Of a DNA stretch of 64,000 bases, positions 33,971-42,435 are shown one piece after another. The notes beneath the pieces were generated by a model. That model was not told the DNA's origin. It did not search any database and worked only from the letters and a program-made list of their open reading frames with translations. This DNA comes from Streptomyces naganishii JCM 4654 (GTDB lineage Bacteria > Actinomycetota > Actinomycetes > Streptomycetales > Streptomycetaceae): contig NZ_BMVF01000016.1 in NCBI RefSeq assembly GCF_014650575.1, positions 62,001 through 126,000 on the forward strand. Reading direction: 5' to 3'. The stretch's first letter is position 1. Each line of letters starts with the position of its first letter. The position numbers and the translations under genes are program-made.

Positions 33971-35542
33971 ATGTCCTTTCCTCTGCTGACAGCGACGGCG
34001 GCGCTCCCGGCCGTCGGGGCCGTCGCCACGGCCGCCGTGCCGGCGGCACGGCGCACCGCGGCCAAGTGGCTGGCGCTCGTCGTCTCGCTCGCCACCCTCG
34101 CCCTGGCGATCACCGTCCTGGTCCGCTTCGACCCCGGCGGCGCCCGCTACCAGCTGACCGAGTCCCACTCCTGGATCAAGGAGTTCGGGGTCAGCTACGC
34201 ACTGGGCGTGGACGGCATCGCGGTGGCGCTGATCGCGCTGACCGCCCTGCTCATCCCGTTCATCGTCCTCGCGGGCTGGCACGACGCCGACCCGCTGGAG
34301 ACCGGCAGCCGCCGCTGGCGTCCGACCCAGGGCTTCTTCGCCCTGATCCTGGCCGTCGAGGCGATGGTGATCATCTCCTTCGAGGCGACCGACGTCTTCC
34401 TCTTCTACATCTTCTTCGAAGCCATGCTGATCCCGATGTACTTCCTCATCGGCGGCTTCGGGGACCGTGCCCACGAGCACGGAGAGTCGGCGGCGTCCAC
34501 GCAACGGTCGTACGCGGCGGTGAAGTTCCTGCTCTACAACCTGGTCGGCGGCCTGATCATGCTGGCCGCTGTGATCGGCCTGTACGTGGTCGCCGGGAAC
34601 TTCTCGCTCACCGAGATCGCGCAGGCCCGCGCCAACGGCACCCTGCACATGGCGACCAGCACCGAACGCTGGCTGTTCCTCGGCTTCTTCTTCGCCTTCG
34701 CGGTGAAGGCGCCGCTGTGGCCGCTGCACACCTGGCTGCCCAACGCCATGCAGGAGTCCACCGCGCCGGTCGCCGTCCTCATCACGGCCGTCATCGACAA
34801 GGTCGGCACCTTCGCGATGCTCCGCTTCTGCCTCCAGCTGTTCCCGGGGGCCAGCAAGTGGGCGACGCCCGTCATCCTGGCCCTCGCCCTGGTCAGCATC
34901 CTCTACGGGGCGCTGCTAGCGGTCGGCCAGCGGGACATCAAGCGCCTGATCGCCTACGCGTCGATCTCGCACTTCGGCTTCATCATCATGGGCATCTTCG
35001 CGATGACCAGCCAGGGCCAGTCCGGCGCCACGCTCTACATGGTCAACCACGGCATCTCGACGGCCGCGTTGATGCTGATCGCCGGCTTCCTCATCTCCCG
35101 GCGCGGCTCGCGGCTCATCGCCGACTACGGCGGCGTGCAGAAGGTCGCCCCGGTGCTCGCCGGCACCTTCCTGATCGCGGGTCTGTCGACCCTGTCGCTG
35201 CCGGGTCTCGCGCCCTTCGTCAGCGAGTTCCTGGTCCTGGTCGGCACGTTCACCCGCCACCCGGCCATCGGCATCATCGCCACCTTCGGCATCGTGCTCG
35301 CCGCGCTCTACACCCTCGTCCTGTACCAGCGGACGATGACCGGCCCGGTGAAGCCGGAGGTCTCGGCGATGCCGGACCTGCGGGTGCGCGAGCTGGCGGT
35401 GGTGGCCCCGCTGATCGTGCTGCTCGTCTTCCTGGGCGTCTACCCGAAGCCCGTCACGGACATCGTCAACCCGGCGGTCAAGCAGACCATGTCGGACGTA
35501 CACCAGACCGACCCCAAGCCCGAGGTGGAGGCGGCCAAGTGA
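33971..35542 (+). CDS. nuoM: NADH-quinone oxidoreductase subunit M (antiporter-like)
   Basis: A 523-residue antiporter-like subunit with FLFYIFFEAMLIPMYFLIG (TM5 glutamate), KAPLWPLHTWLPNAMQESTAPVAVLITAV and RDIKRLIAYASISHFGFIIMG. A long upstream open frame continues into nuoL and is not coding; ATG 33971 gives the normal length. 4-nt overlap with nuoN. Confidence 0.97.
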   Translation: MSFPLLTATAALPAVGAVATAAVPAARRTAAKWLALVVSLATLALAITVLVRFDPGGARYQLTESHSWIKEFGVSYALGVDGIAVALIALTALLIPFIVLAGWHDADPLETGSRRWRPTQGFFALILAVEAMVIISFEATDVFLFYIFFEAMLIPMYFLIGGFGDRAHEHGESAASTQRSYAAVKFLLYNLVGGLIMLAAVIGLYVVAGNFSLTEIAQARANGTLHMATSTERWLFLGFFFAFAVKAPLWPLHTWLPNAMQESTAPVAVLITAVIDKVGTFAMLRFCLQLFPGASKWATPVILALALVSILYGALLAVGQRDIKRLIAYASISHFGFIIMGIFAMTSQGQSGATLYMVNHGISTAALMLIAGFLISRRGSRLIADYGGVQKVAPVLAGTFLIAGLSTLSLPGLAPFVSEFLVLVGTFTRHPAIGIIATFGIVLAALYTLVLYQRTMTGPVKPEVSAMPDLRVRELAVVAPLIVLLVFLGVYPKPVTDIVNPAVKQTMSDVHQTDPKPEVEAAK

Positions 35543-37188
35543 GCGCAGCAGCCGTCCACAGCCTGTGGACAACCGCGGCCGACCCGATCTCGAAGATCGA
35601 CGCGCCGAAGATCGAATACGGGCAGTTGTCGCCCACCCTGATCATCCTCGGGGCCGCCCTCGTCGGAGTGCTCGTCGAGGCGTTCGTCCCGCGCAGGTCC
35701 CGCTACTACGCACAGGTGTTCGTCTCCGCGGTCGCCCTGTGCGCCGCCTTCGCCGCGGTCGTCGCCCTCGCGGCGGACGGGTACGGCACCACCAAGGCGC
35801 ACATCGCGGCCATGGGCGCCATCGCCGTCGACGGCCCGTCGCTGTTCCTCCAGGGCACCATCCTGCTGTCCGGCCTGGTGGGCCTGTTCACCTTCGCCGA
35901 ACGGCGCCTGGACCCGGCGGCGCACGGCAACCGGGTCGACTCCTTCGCCGCGCAGGCCGCGTCCGTGCCCGGCAGCGACAGCGAGAAGGCCGCGGTGAAG
36001 GCCGGCTTCACCACCACCGAGGTCTTCCCGCTGCTGCTCTTCGCGGTCGCCGGCATGCTGGTGTTCCCCTCGGCCAACGACCTGCTGACGCTGTTCGTGG
36101 CCCTGGAGGTCTTCTCCCTGCCGCTGTACCTGATGTGCGCCCTGGCCCGCCGCAAGCGGCTCATGTCGCAGGAGGCCGCGGTCAAGTACTTCCTGCTGGG
36201 CGCGTTCGCCTCCGCCTTCACCCTGTTCGGCATCGCCCTGCTGTACGGGTACGCGGGCTCGGTGTCGTACGCGACGATCGCGCAGGTCGTCGACGGCAAC
36301 GTGACCAACGTCGACCCGGCCCTCGCGGGCACCATGGGCAACGACGCGCTCCTCCTCGTCGGTGCCGCGATGGTCGTCATGGGCCTGCTGTTCAAGGTGG
36401 GTGCGGTGCCCTTCCACATGTGGACCCCGGACGTCTACCAGGGCGCGCCGACCCCGGTGACCGGGTTCATGGCGGCGGCGACCAAGGTGGCCGCCTTCGG
36501 CGCGCTGCTGCGGCTGCTGTACGTGGTGCTGCCGGGGATGCGCTGGGACTGGCGGCCGGTCATGTGGGGGGTGGCGATCGTCACCATGCTGGGCGGCGCG
36601 ATCGTCGCGATCACCCAGACCGACATCAAGCGCCTGCTGGCGTACTCGTCGATCGCCCACGCGGGATTCATCCTCGCGGGTGTCATCGCGACCTCGAAGG
36701 ACGGCGTCTCCTCCGTCCTGTTCTACCTGGCCGCGTACTCCTTCGTCACGATCGGCGCCTTCGCCGTGGTGACGCTGGTGCGCGACGCGGGCGGCGAGGC
36801 CACGCACCTGTCCAAGTGGGCCGGGCTCGGCCGGCGGTCCCCGCTGGTGGCGGCCGTCTTCGCGGTGTTCCTGCTGGCCTTCGCGGGCATCCCGCTGACC
36901 AGCGGCTTCGCCGGGAAGTTCGCCGTGTTCAAGGCGGCCGCGGAGGGCGGTGCGGTCCCGCTGGTCGTGATCGGTGTGATCTCCTCGGCGATCGCCGCGT
37001 TCTTCTACATCCGGGTGATCGTGCTCATGTTCTTCAGCGAGCCGCGCCCGGAGGGCCCGACGGTGGCGGTGCCCTCGCCGCTGACGATGACCGCGATCGG
37101 CGTCGGCGTGGCGGTCACGGTGGTGCTCGGCGTGGCCCCGCAGTACTTCCTGAACCTGGCGAGCCAGGCGGGGGTGTTCGTGCGCTGA
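35539..37188 (+). CDS. nuoN: NADH-quinone oxidoreductase subunit N (antiporter-like)
   Basis: A 549-residue antiporter-like subunit, last gene of the operon. Conserved stretches include LLTLFVALEVFSLPLYLMCAL, KVGAVPFHMWTPDVYQGAPTPVTGFMAA and TDIKRLLAYSSIAHAGFILAG. A loop of about 60 residues (100-160) is longer than in E. coli. GTG start overlaps the nuoM stop. A strong hairpin terminator follows at 37210. Confidence 0.97.
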   Translation: MSAAAVHSLWTTAADPISKIDAPKIEYGQLSPTLIILGAALVGVLVEAFVPRRSRYYAQVFVSAVALCAAFAAVVALAADGYGTTKAHIAAMGAIAVDGPSLFLQGTILLSGLVGLFTFAERRLDPAAHGNRVDSFAAQAASVPGSDSEKAAVKAGFTTTEVFPLLLFAVAGMLVFPSANDLLTLFVALEVFSLPLYLMCALARRKRLMSQEAAVKYFLLGAFASAFTLFGIALLYGYAGSVSYATIAQVVDGNVTNVDPALAGTMGNDALLLVGAAMVVMGLLFKVGAVPFHMWTPDVYQGAPTPVTGFMAAATKVAAFGALLRLLYVVLPGMRWDWRPVMWGVAIVTMLGGAIVAITQTDIKRLLAYSSIAHAGFILAGVIATSKDGVSSVLFYLAAYSFVTIGAFAVVTLVRDAGGEATHLSKWAGLGRRSPLVAAVFAVFLLAFAGIPLTSGFAGKFAVFKAAAEGGAVPLVVIGVISSAIAAFFYIRVIVLMFFSEPRPEGPTVAVPSPLTMTAIGVGVAVTVVLGVAPQYFLNLASQAGVFVR

Positions 37189-37209
37189 GGCGCGACCGCC
37201 GCGATGCCG

Positions 37210-37246
37210 TGGCCCGGCTCCCTCGCTCGCCGAGGGGGCCGGGCCA
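37210..37246 (+). terminator. Terminator of the nuo operon
   Basis: TGGCCCGGC (37210-37218) pairs with GCCGGGCCA (37238-37246) and is extended inward by CCCTCG/CGAGGG (37220-37225/37231-37236) with a 5-nt loop. It lies 22 nt after the nuoN stop, without a T-tract. Confidence 0.85.
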
Positions 37247-37384
37247 TCGCGTTCGGCGGGGTGCGGGGCCGCTCGCCCTCGCGGGCGCCGGGGCGGGTGG
37301 GCCCTGTGGAAAACTCCGGGGCTGTCGGCGCCGCCCCCTATCGTGGAGGCAGTGGTCGAGGGACGACGTACGGGGGACGGGACG

Positions 37385-39367
37385 ATGGGCGGGACAGGCG
37401 GTGGCACCGAGATGACGGTGACGGAGGGCGAGACGAGTGAGGCGCTGACCACGCTGCACCGAGTCTTCGGGTACGAGGCGTTCCGCGGCGAGCAGGAAGC
37501 GATCGTCGAGCACGTGGTCGCGGGCGGCGACGCCGTCGTCCTGATGCCCACCGGCGGCGGCAAGTCGCTGTGCTACCAGATCCCGGCCCTGATCAGACCC
37601 GGCACGGGCGTCGTGGTCTCACCGCTGATCGCGCTCATGCAGGACCAGGTCGACGCGCTGCGGGCGCTCGGCGTGCGGGCCGGCTTCGTCAACTCCACGC
37701 AGGACTTCGACGAGCGGCGCGTGGTCGAGGCGGAGTTCCTGGCCGGCGAACTCGACCTGCTCTACCTCGCGCCGGAGCGGCTGCGCCTGGACAGCACGCT
37801 GGACCTGCTCTCCCGCGGCAAGATCTCCGTCTTCGCCATCGACGAGGCGCACTGCGTGTCCCAGTGGGGCCACGACTTCCGCCCGGACTACCTGGCGCTG
37901 TCGCTGCTCGGCGAGCGCTGGCCGGACGTCCCGCGGATCGCGCTCACGGCGACGGCCACCGACGCCACCCACCAGGAGATCACCCAGCGGCTGGGCATGC
38001 CCCGGGCCCGCCACTTCGTGGCGAGCTTCGACCGGCCCAACATCCAGTACCGGATCGTGCCCAAGTCCGACGCCAAGAAGCAGCTGCTGGCCTTCCTGCG
38101 CGAGGAGCACCCGGGCGACGCGGGCATCGTGTACTGCCTCTCGCGCAACTCGGTGGAGAAGACCGCCGAGTTCCTTACCCACAACGGCGTCGAGGCGGTG
38201 CCCTACCACGCGGGCCTGGACGCGGGCACCCGCGCGGCCCACCAGTCCCGCTTCCTGCGCGAGGACGGCCTGGTCGTGGTCGCCACGATCGCCTTCGGCA
38301 TGGGCATCGACAAGCCGGACGTGCGGTTCGTGGCCCACCTCGACCTGCCGAAGTCCGTGGAGGGCTACTACCAGGAGACCGGCCGCGCCGGCCGCGACGG
38401 CCTGCCCTCCACGGCCTGGATGGCCTACGGCCTCAACGACGTGGTGCAGCAGCGCAAGCTCATCCAGACCGGCGACGGCGACGAGGGCTTCCGGCGCCGG
38501 GCCGCCGGCCACCTGGACGCGATGCTCGCCCTGTGCGAGACCGCGAGCTGCCGCCGCGGCCAGCTCCTCGCCTACTTCGGCCAGGACCCGCAGGCGGCCG
38601 GCTGCGGCAACTGCGACACCTGCCTGAGCCCGCCCGAGACCTGGGACGGCACCGTCGCGGCCCAGAAGCTGCTGTCGACGGTGGTCCGGCTCCAGCGCGA
38701 GCGCGGGCAGAAGTTCGGCGCGGGGCAGATCATCGACATCCTGCTCGGCAAGCGCACCGCGCGGGTCATCCAGTTCGACCACGACCAGCTGTCCGTGTTC
38801 GGCATCGGAGAGGACCTGACCGAGGGCGAATGGCGCGGTGTCGTACGCCAGTTGCTGGCCCAGGGCCTCCTCGCCGTCGAGGGGGAGTACGGCACGCTGG
38901 TGCTGACGGACGCCAGCGGCTCGGTGCTGCGCCGCGAGCGGGAGGTGCCGCTGCGCAAGGAGCCCAAGCGCCCGGCGGCCGCACGCGGCGGCGGTTCTTC
39001 CTCCGCCGGGCGGCCGAAGGCCAAGGCGGCCGTGGCCGAGCTCCCCGAGGAACTGCTGCCCGCCTTCGAGGCCCTGCGCGCCTGGCGTGCCGAGCAGGCC
39101 CGCGAGCAGGGCGTCCCCGCGTACGTCATCTTCCACGACGCCACACTCCGGGAGATCGTCAGCGTGTGGCCCACGTCCGTGGACCAGCTGGGCACGGTCG
39201 GCGGCGTGGGCGAGAAGAAGCTGGCGACGTACGGGGAGGGTGTGCTGGCGGTACTGCGGTCGCTGAACGGCGGGGCGGGGGACACGCCACCCGAGGAAGC
39301 CCGCCCCGAGCCCGAAGACGCCTGGCCCGGCCCGGACACGGAGCCCGAGCCGGACGACTGGATATAG
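37385..39367 (+). CDS. recQ: ATP-dependent DNA helicase RecQ
   Basis: A 660-residue superfamily-2 helicase. Motif I is MPTGGGKSLCYQ (Walker A 55-61), motif II DEAH (153-156) with CVSQWGHDFRPDY, motif VI QETGRAGRDG. The RecQ zinc region has C384 onward with CGNCDTC, then a winged-helix domain and a C-terminal HRDC domain (about 560-630). It unwinds recombination and replication intermediates. GGGGGAC sits 6 nt before ATG 37385; other in-frame starts at 37343 and 37412 are less well placed. A Ser/Ala/Lys-rich linker precedes the HRDC domain. Confidence 0.95.
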   Translation: MGGTGGGTEMTVTEGETSEALTTLHRVFGYEAFRGEQEAIVEHVVAGGDAVVLMPTGGGKSLCYQIPALIRPGTGVVVSPLIALMQDQVDALRALGVRAGFVNSTQDFDERRVVEAEFLAGELDLLYLAPERLRLDSTLDLLSRGKISVFAIDEAHCVSQWGHDFRPDYLALSLLGERWPDVPRIALTATATDATHQEITQRLGMPRARHFVASFDRPNIQYRIVPKSDAKKQLLAFLREEHPGDAGIVYCLSRNSVEKTAEFLTHNGVEAVPYHAGLDAGTRAAHQSRFLREDGLVVVATIAFGMGIDKPDVRFVAHLDLPKSVEGYYQETGRAGRDGLPSTAWMAYGLNDVVQQRKLIQTGDGDEGFRRRAAGHLDAMLALCETASCRRGQLLAYFGQDPQAAGCGNCDTCLSPPETWDGTVAAQKLLSTVVRLQRERGQKFGAGQIIDILLGKRTARVIQFDHDQLSVFGIGEDLTEGEWRGVVRQLLAQGLLAVEGEYGTLVLTDASGSVLRREREVPLRKEPKRPAAARGGGSSSAGRPKAKAAVAELPEELLPAFEALRAWRAEQAREQGVPAYVIFHDATLREIVSVWPTSVDQLGTVGGVGEKKLATYGEGVLAVLRSLNGGAGDTPPEEARPEPEDAWPGPDTEPEPDDWI

Positions 39368-39451
39368 GCACTCAGGACGGCTGAACCTCGTCGAAGAGGG
39401 CGACGGCTTGGACGGGGTCCGGGCTCACGCCTGGGGCCGAACGGTCTCGCC

Positions 39452-39661
39452 GTGACCGAGGCCGGGCTGGCCGCCCTCGACGGTCTCGCCGACATGGACA
39501 CCGTCATGCGCGCCGTGGAGACCGTCAGCGCCTACTCCACCGGCGCGATCAGGCGCGAGATCGCCAACCTGCGGGCCGAGCGCGCCACGGGCCAGTCCAA
39601 GCGCGACTGGCAGCGCGCCTCCGGCCCGCGGCCTGCGAGGCCGGTTAGCCCAGTGCTGTGA
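39452..39661 (+). CDS. Short hypothetical reading frame, possibly a gene remnant
   Basis: A 69-codon frame starting GTG: VTEAGLAALDGLADMDT, then a charged helical stretch (TGAIRREIANLRAERATGQS). The composition looks protein-like up to about residue 56, and the frame stays open upstream of the GTG for at least 30 codons, as if this were the tail of a longer lost gene. No ribosome site is clear. It overlaps the end of the M56 gene by 17 nt. I do not recognise a family. Confidence 0.3.
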   Translation: MTEAGLAALDGLADMDTVMRAVETVSAYSTGAIRREIANLRAERATGQSKRDWQRASGPRPARPVSPVL

Positions 39662-40583
39662 GGCCGGGTGCGAAGGTGATCAGGAGCGGCAGCAGGGGCA
39701 CCAGGGCGGCCACCGTCGTCGCCAGTGCCCGGCGCCTCGGGCCGAGCCGCGGCGGAGGCTGGAGCAGACGGTCCACGCGTTCGCCGAGCAGCCGGTGGCT
39801 GGAGGCGCAGGAGAGCACTCCGCGGTGCTGGTTGAGCTCGATCAGCGCCAGCGCGGTGGTGAGGTGGCCGTGGCGGCGGGAGGCGGTGTCGTCCGCGGCG
39901 AGTTCCACCAGCCGGTGGGTCTGGTCGCAGAAGTGGGCGAACAGCGGCACGCGCGGGAAGCCGGTCGCCAGCGCGGTCGACAGGTGCAGCAGCCAGTCGT
40001 GGTGGGCGCGCGCGTGCCCGCGCTCGTGGGCGAGCACCGCGTCGAGCTGATGGCCGCTCAGGCGGCGCAGCGCGCCCGTGGTGACCACGAGCTGGGGCGG
40101 ATGGCCGGGCATCCACCAGGCGTCGGGGTACTCGTCCTCCAGCACCAGCATCGGACCGCGGCCGCCGGGAAGTCCCGCGGGCAGGTCGGGGGCGCGCTCG
40201 CGCAGGTGCGCGCGGGTCCGGCCGCGCCGCCTGCGCGCCTCGGCGAGCTCGCGGGCGAGCATGGCGGTGGTCCAGGCGGCGCCGCAGGCCAGGAACACGG
40301 TCAGCGCGACGGCCCAGGCCGGTGCCACCGACAGGTCGTACGCGGCCGTCACGGCGGGCGGCGCCGGGGCGAACACGCGGTCGCGGACGGTGTGGAAGAC
40401 CGCCGCCGCGCCCAGCACCAGCGCCGCCAGGCAGCACAGCAGGACGGTCGCGACCAGGCACTGCCAGACCCACAGCGCCACGACGGGCTCCCGCTCGGGC
40501 CACACCGCGCGGGTCAGCGCACGGGGGACCGGCACGGCGGCCATCAGGGCGACGGTGCTCAGCAGGAGCAGGCAGACGGTCAT
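39645..40583 (-). CDS. M56-family membrane zinc metallopeptidase
   Basis: A 312-residue membrane protein. Two hydrophobic helices (about 1-20 and 36-62), a third (88-110) and one near the C-terminus flank a cytosolic catalytic domain with HERGH (H186, E187, H190), followed by VELAADDTASRRHG, whose glutamate is the likely third zinc ligand. The fold resembles the BlaR1/HtpX-type peptidase without a penicillin-binding sensor. In actinobacteria such genes are usually paired with a BlaI-type repressor, but none is visible next to this one. Substrate unknown. Confidence 0.88.
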   Translation of the reverse strand: MTVCLLLLSTVALMAAVPVPRALTRAVWPEREPVVALWVWQCLVATVLLCCLAALVLGAAAVFHTVRDRVFAPAPPAVTAAYDLSVAPAWAVALTVFLACGAAWTTAMLARELAEARRRRGRTRAHLRERAPDLPAGLPGGRGPMLVLEDEYPDAWWMPGHPPQLVVTTGALRRLSGHQLDAVLAHERGHARAHHDWLLHLSTALATGFPRVPLFAHFCDQTHRLVELAADDTASRRHGHLTTALALIELNQHRGVLSCASSHRLLGERVDRLLQPPPRLGPRRRALATTVAALVPLLPLLITFAPGLTALG

Positions 40584-41012
40584 GCCACGGACTCCGGATC
40601 CTGATCGGAGGTGGGCGGGTGCGGGGTGGTGCGCGTCGTGCGGGAGGCCCCGGCCGCGCGGGAGCGCGTCGGCGGCCTGCCGTCAGTATGACGGCGGGAG
40701 GCGGCACGGGTCAGGGCTCGGCACCGACCAATCCCGGCTCGGCACCGGCCCATCCGGGCTCGGCACCGGCCCATCCGGGCTCGGCACCGGCCCATCCGGG
40801 CTCGGCACCGGCCCATCCGGGCTCGGCACCGGCCCATCCGGGCGCGGCACCGGTCAATCCCGGCGTCGCACCGGCTCACCCCGGCGCCCACCGGCCCATC
40901 CCGGGCGATCACCGACCCGCCCCCGCGCGCGGCACCGGCCGCCCCTGCCCCGCACCGACCGCCCTCCGCGCCGCATCGGCCGCCCCGGCCGCCCCCCGCC
41001 CCACCCCGGCGG
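40584..41012. other. 429-bp gap with a minisatellite
   Basis: No gene is called here. The stretch 40584-40714 is GC-rich without clear motifs, 40715-40882 is a 21-bp minisatellite, and 40883-41012 is C-rich sequence continuing degenerate forms of the same unit. Frames through the repeat (heptads RCRARMG or SAPAHPG) are periodic by construction and are not taken as genes. Confidence 0.7.
40715..40882. repeat. 21-bp minisatellite, eight tandem copies
   Basis: The unit GGCTCGGCACCGGCCCATCCG is repeated with no gaps. Five inner copies (40736-40840) are identical. The first copy (40715-40735) and the seventh and eighth (40841-40882) differ by a few bases. A 20-bp decayed copy follows. Identity in the middle and decay at the edges indicates recent expansion. 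Confidence 0.95.
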
Positions 41013-42224
41013 TCAGCCCGACACCACGCGTCCCGTCACCTCACCGAGCCCCACCCGGACCCCGGCCGTCCCCGGCGCCCATGCCGACAGCGTCACCACG
41101 TCCCCGTCCTCCAGGAACGCCCGCTTGCCGTCGGGGAGTTCGAGCGGGTCCCGTCCGTTCCAGGTCAGCTCCAGCAGCGAGCCGCGCTGGGCCGGCTCGG
41201 GCCCGCTCACCGTGCCGGACCCGTACAGGTCGCCCGTGCGCAGGGAGGCGCCGTTGACCGTCATGTGGGCGAGTTGCTGGGCGGCGGTCCAGTACATGGT
41301 GGAGAAGGGCGGCTCGGACACCACGTGCCCGTTGATCGCCACGGAGATCCGCAGGTCGTAGCCGCCGGGCTCCTCCCCGGAGTCGTCCAGGTAGGGCAGC
41401 AGCGGGTGGGTGCGCTCCGGCGGGGCCACCCGCGCCTCCTCCAGCGCGTCCAGCGGGGTGATCCACGCCGAGACCGAGGTGGCGAAGGACTTGCCGAGGA
41501 ACGGGCCGAGCGGGACGTACTCCCAGGCCTGGATGTCGCGCGCCGACCAGTCGTTGAGCAGGCACAGTCCGAAGACGTGCTCGCGGAAGCCGTCGAGCGC
41601 GACCGGGCTGCCCATCTCGCTCGGCACGCCCACCACGAAGCCGACCTCCGCCTCGATGTCGAGCCGCACCGAGGGCCCGAACACCGGGGCCGGGTCGGCG
41701 GGGGCCTTGCGCTGCCCCGAGGGGCGTACGACGTCGGTGCCCGACACCACCACCGTGCCCGAGCGGCCGTGGTAACCGATCGGCAGGTGCTTCCAGTTGG
41801 GGGTGAGGGAGTCGGCGGCGTCCGGGCGGAAGATGCGGCCGACGTTGCGCGCGTGGTTCTCGGACGCGTAGAAGTCGACGTAGTCCGCGACCTCGAAGGG
41901 CAGGTGCAGCGTCACCGAGGACAGCGGGTGCAGGAACGGCGCGACGGTCTCCTGGTGCGCGGGCACGGTCACCCACGCGGTCAGCGCCCGCCGCACGTCC
42001 GACCACGCGGTGCGGCCCGCCGCCAGCAGCGGGTTGAGGGTGGGCCGGGCGAGCAGGGAGGCGTAGGGCGAGCCGAGCGCGCGCGCCGCCGCGCCGGCGT
42101 CGAGGACGTGGTCGCCGAGGCGGACGCCCACGGTCCGTTCCTGCGAACCGGCGTGCGAGAAGACGCCGTAGGGAAGGTTGTGCGGGCCGAAGGGGTCGCC
42201 CTCGGGGACCTCGAAGGGGGGCAT
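41013..42224 (-). CDS. fahA: Fumarylacetoacetase
   Basis: A 403-residue FAH-family enzyme. It has the N-terminal SH3-like domain and the C-terminal catalytic domain with DYVDFYASENHARNVGRIFR (metal-binding aspartate), GYHGRSGTVVVSGTDV, LDIEAEVGFVVG (metal glutamates), LLNDWSARDIQAWEY and GPFLGKSFATSVS. It hydrolyses fumarylacetoacetate to fumarate and acetoacetate, ending tyrosine/homogentisate breakdown. Other tyrosine-catabolic genes are not nearby. A perfect 15-bp palindrome lies about 60 nt upstream of the start. Confidence 0.94.
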   Translation of the reverse strand: MPPFEVPEGDPFGPHNLPYGVFSHAGSQERTVGVRLGDHVLDAGAAARALGSPYASLLARPTLNPLLAAGRTAWSDVRRALTAWVTVPAHQETVAPFLHPLSSVTLHLPFEVADYVDFYASENHARNVGRIFRPDAADSLTPNWKHLPIGYHGRSGTVVVSGTDVVRPSGQRKAPADPAPVFGPSVRLDIEAEVGFVVGVPSEMGSPVALDGFREHVFGLCLLNDWSARDIQAWEYVPLGPFLGKSFATSVSAWITPLDALEEARVAPPERTHPLLPYLDDSGEEPGGYDLRISVAINGHVVSEPPFSTMYWTAAQQLAHMTVNGASLRTGDLYGSGTVSGPEPAQRGSLLELTWNGRDPLELPDGKRAFLEDGDVVTLSAWAPGTAGVRVGLGEVTGRVVSG

Positions 42225-42280
42225 GGGGGTGCTGCCTTCCTTTCCCGTGTGCCATGGGGTCGGATTCCATGTGGTCGGCC

Positions 42281-42295
42281 CACACGTTACGTGTG
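42281..42295. promoter_or_regulatory. Perfect palindrome CACACGTTACGTGTG upstream of fahA
   Basis: Seven-base arms around a central T (CACACGT-T-ACGTGTG). It lies between the divergent fahA and ATP-grasp genes, about 60 nt before fahA, and is a likely operator. No adjacent regulator gene is present. Confidence 0.55.
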
Positions 42296-42435
42296 CGCGG
42301 TGGTCTTGGGCAGTGTCTAAAGAGTTTGCAATGTCCCAATTGGCCTTGTCGGAGGGGGCAATTCCGGCTTAGCGTCCTTTGGGGGGACGCGGGCGGGGTG
42401 GGTCCGCTCCGTAAGGGGGACACGTGGGGGGACCC

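Noticed and set aside
40715..40882. CRISPR array
   Set aside because: Units are contiguous 21-mers with no variable spacers, and no cas genes are present.
40580..40912. Minus-strand frame encoding heptad repeats (RCRARMG) and plus-strand frame encoding SAPAHPG repeats
   Set aside because: Both are the automatic translation of the 21-bp minisatellite; no ribosome site, no conserved flanking domain.
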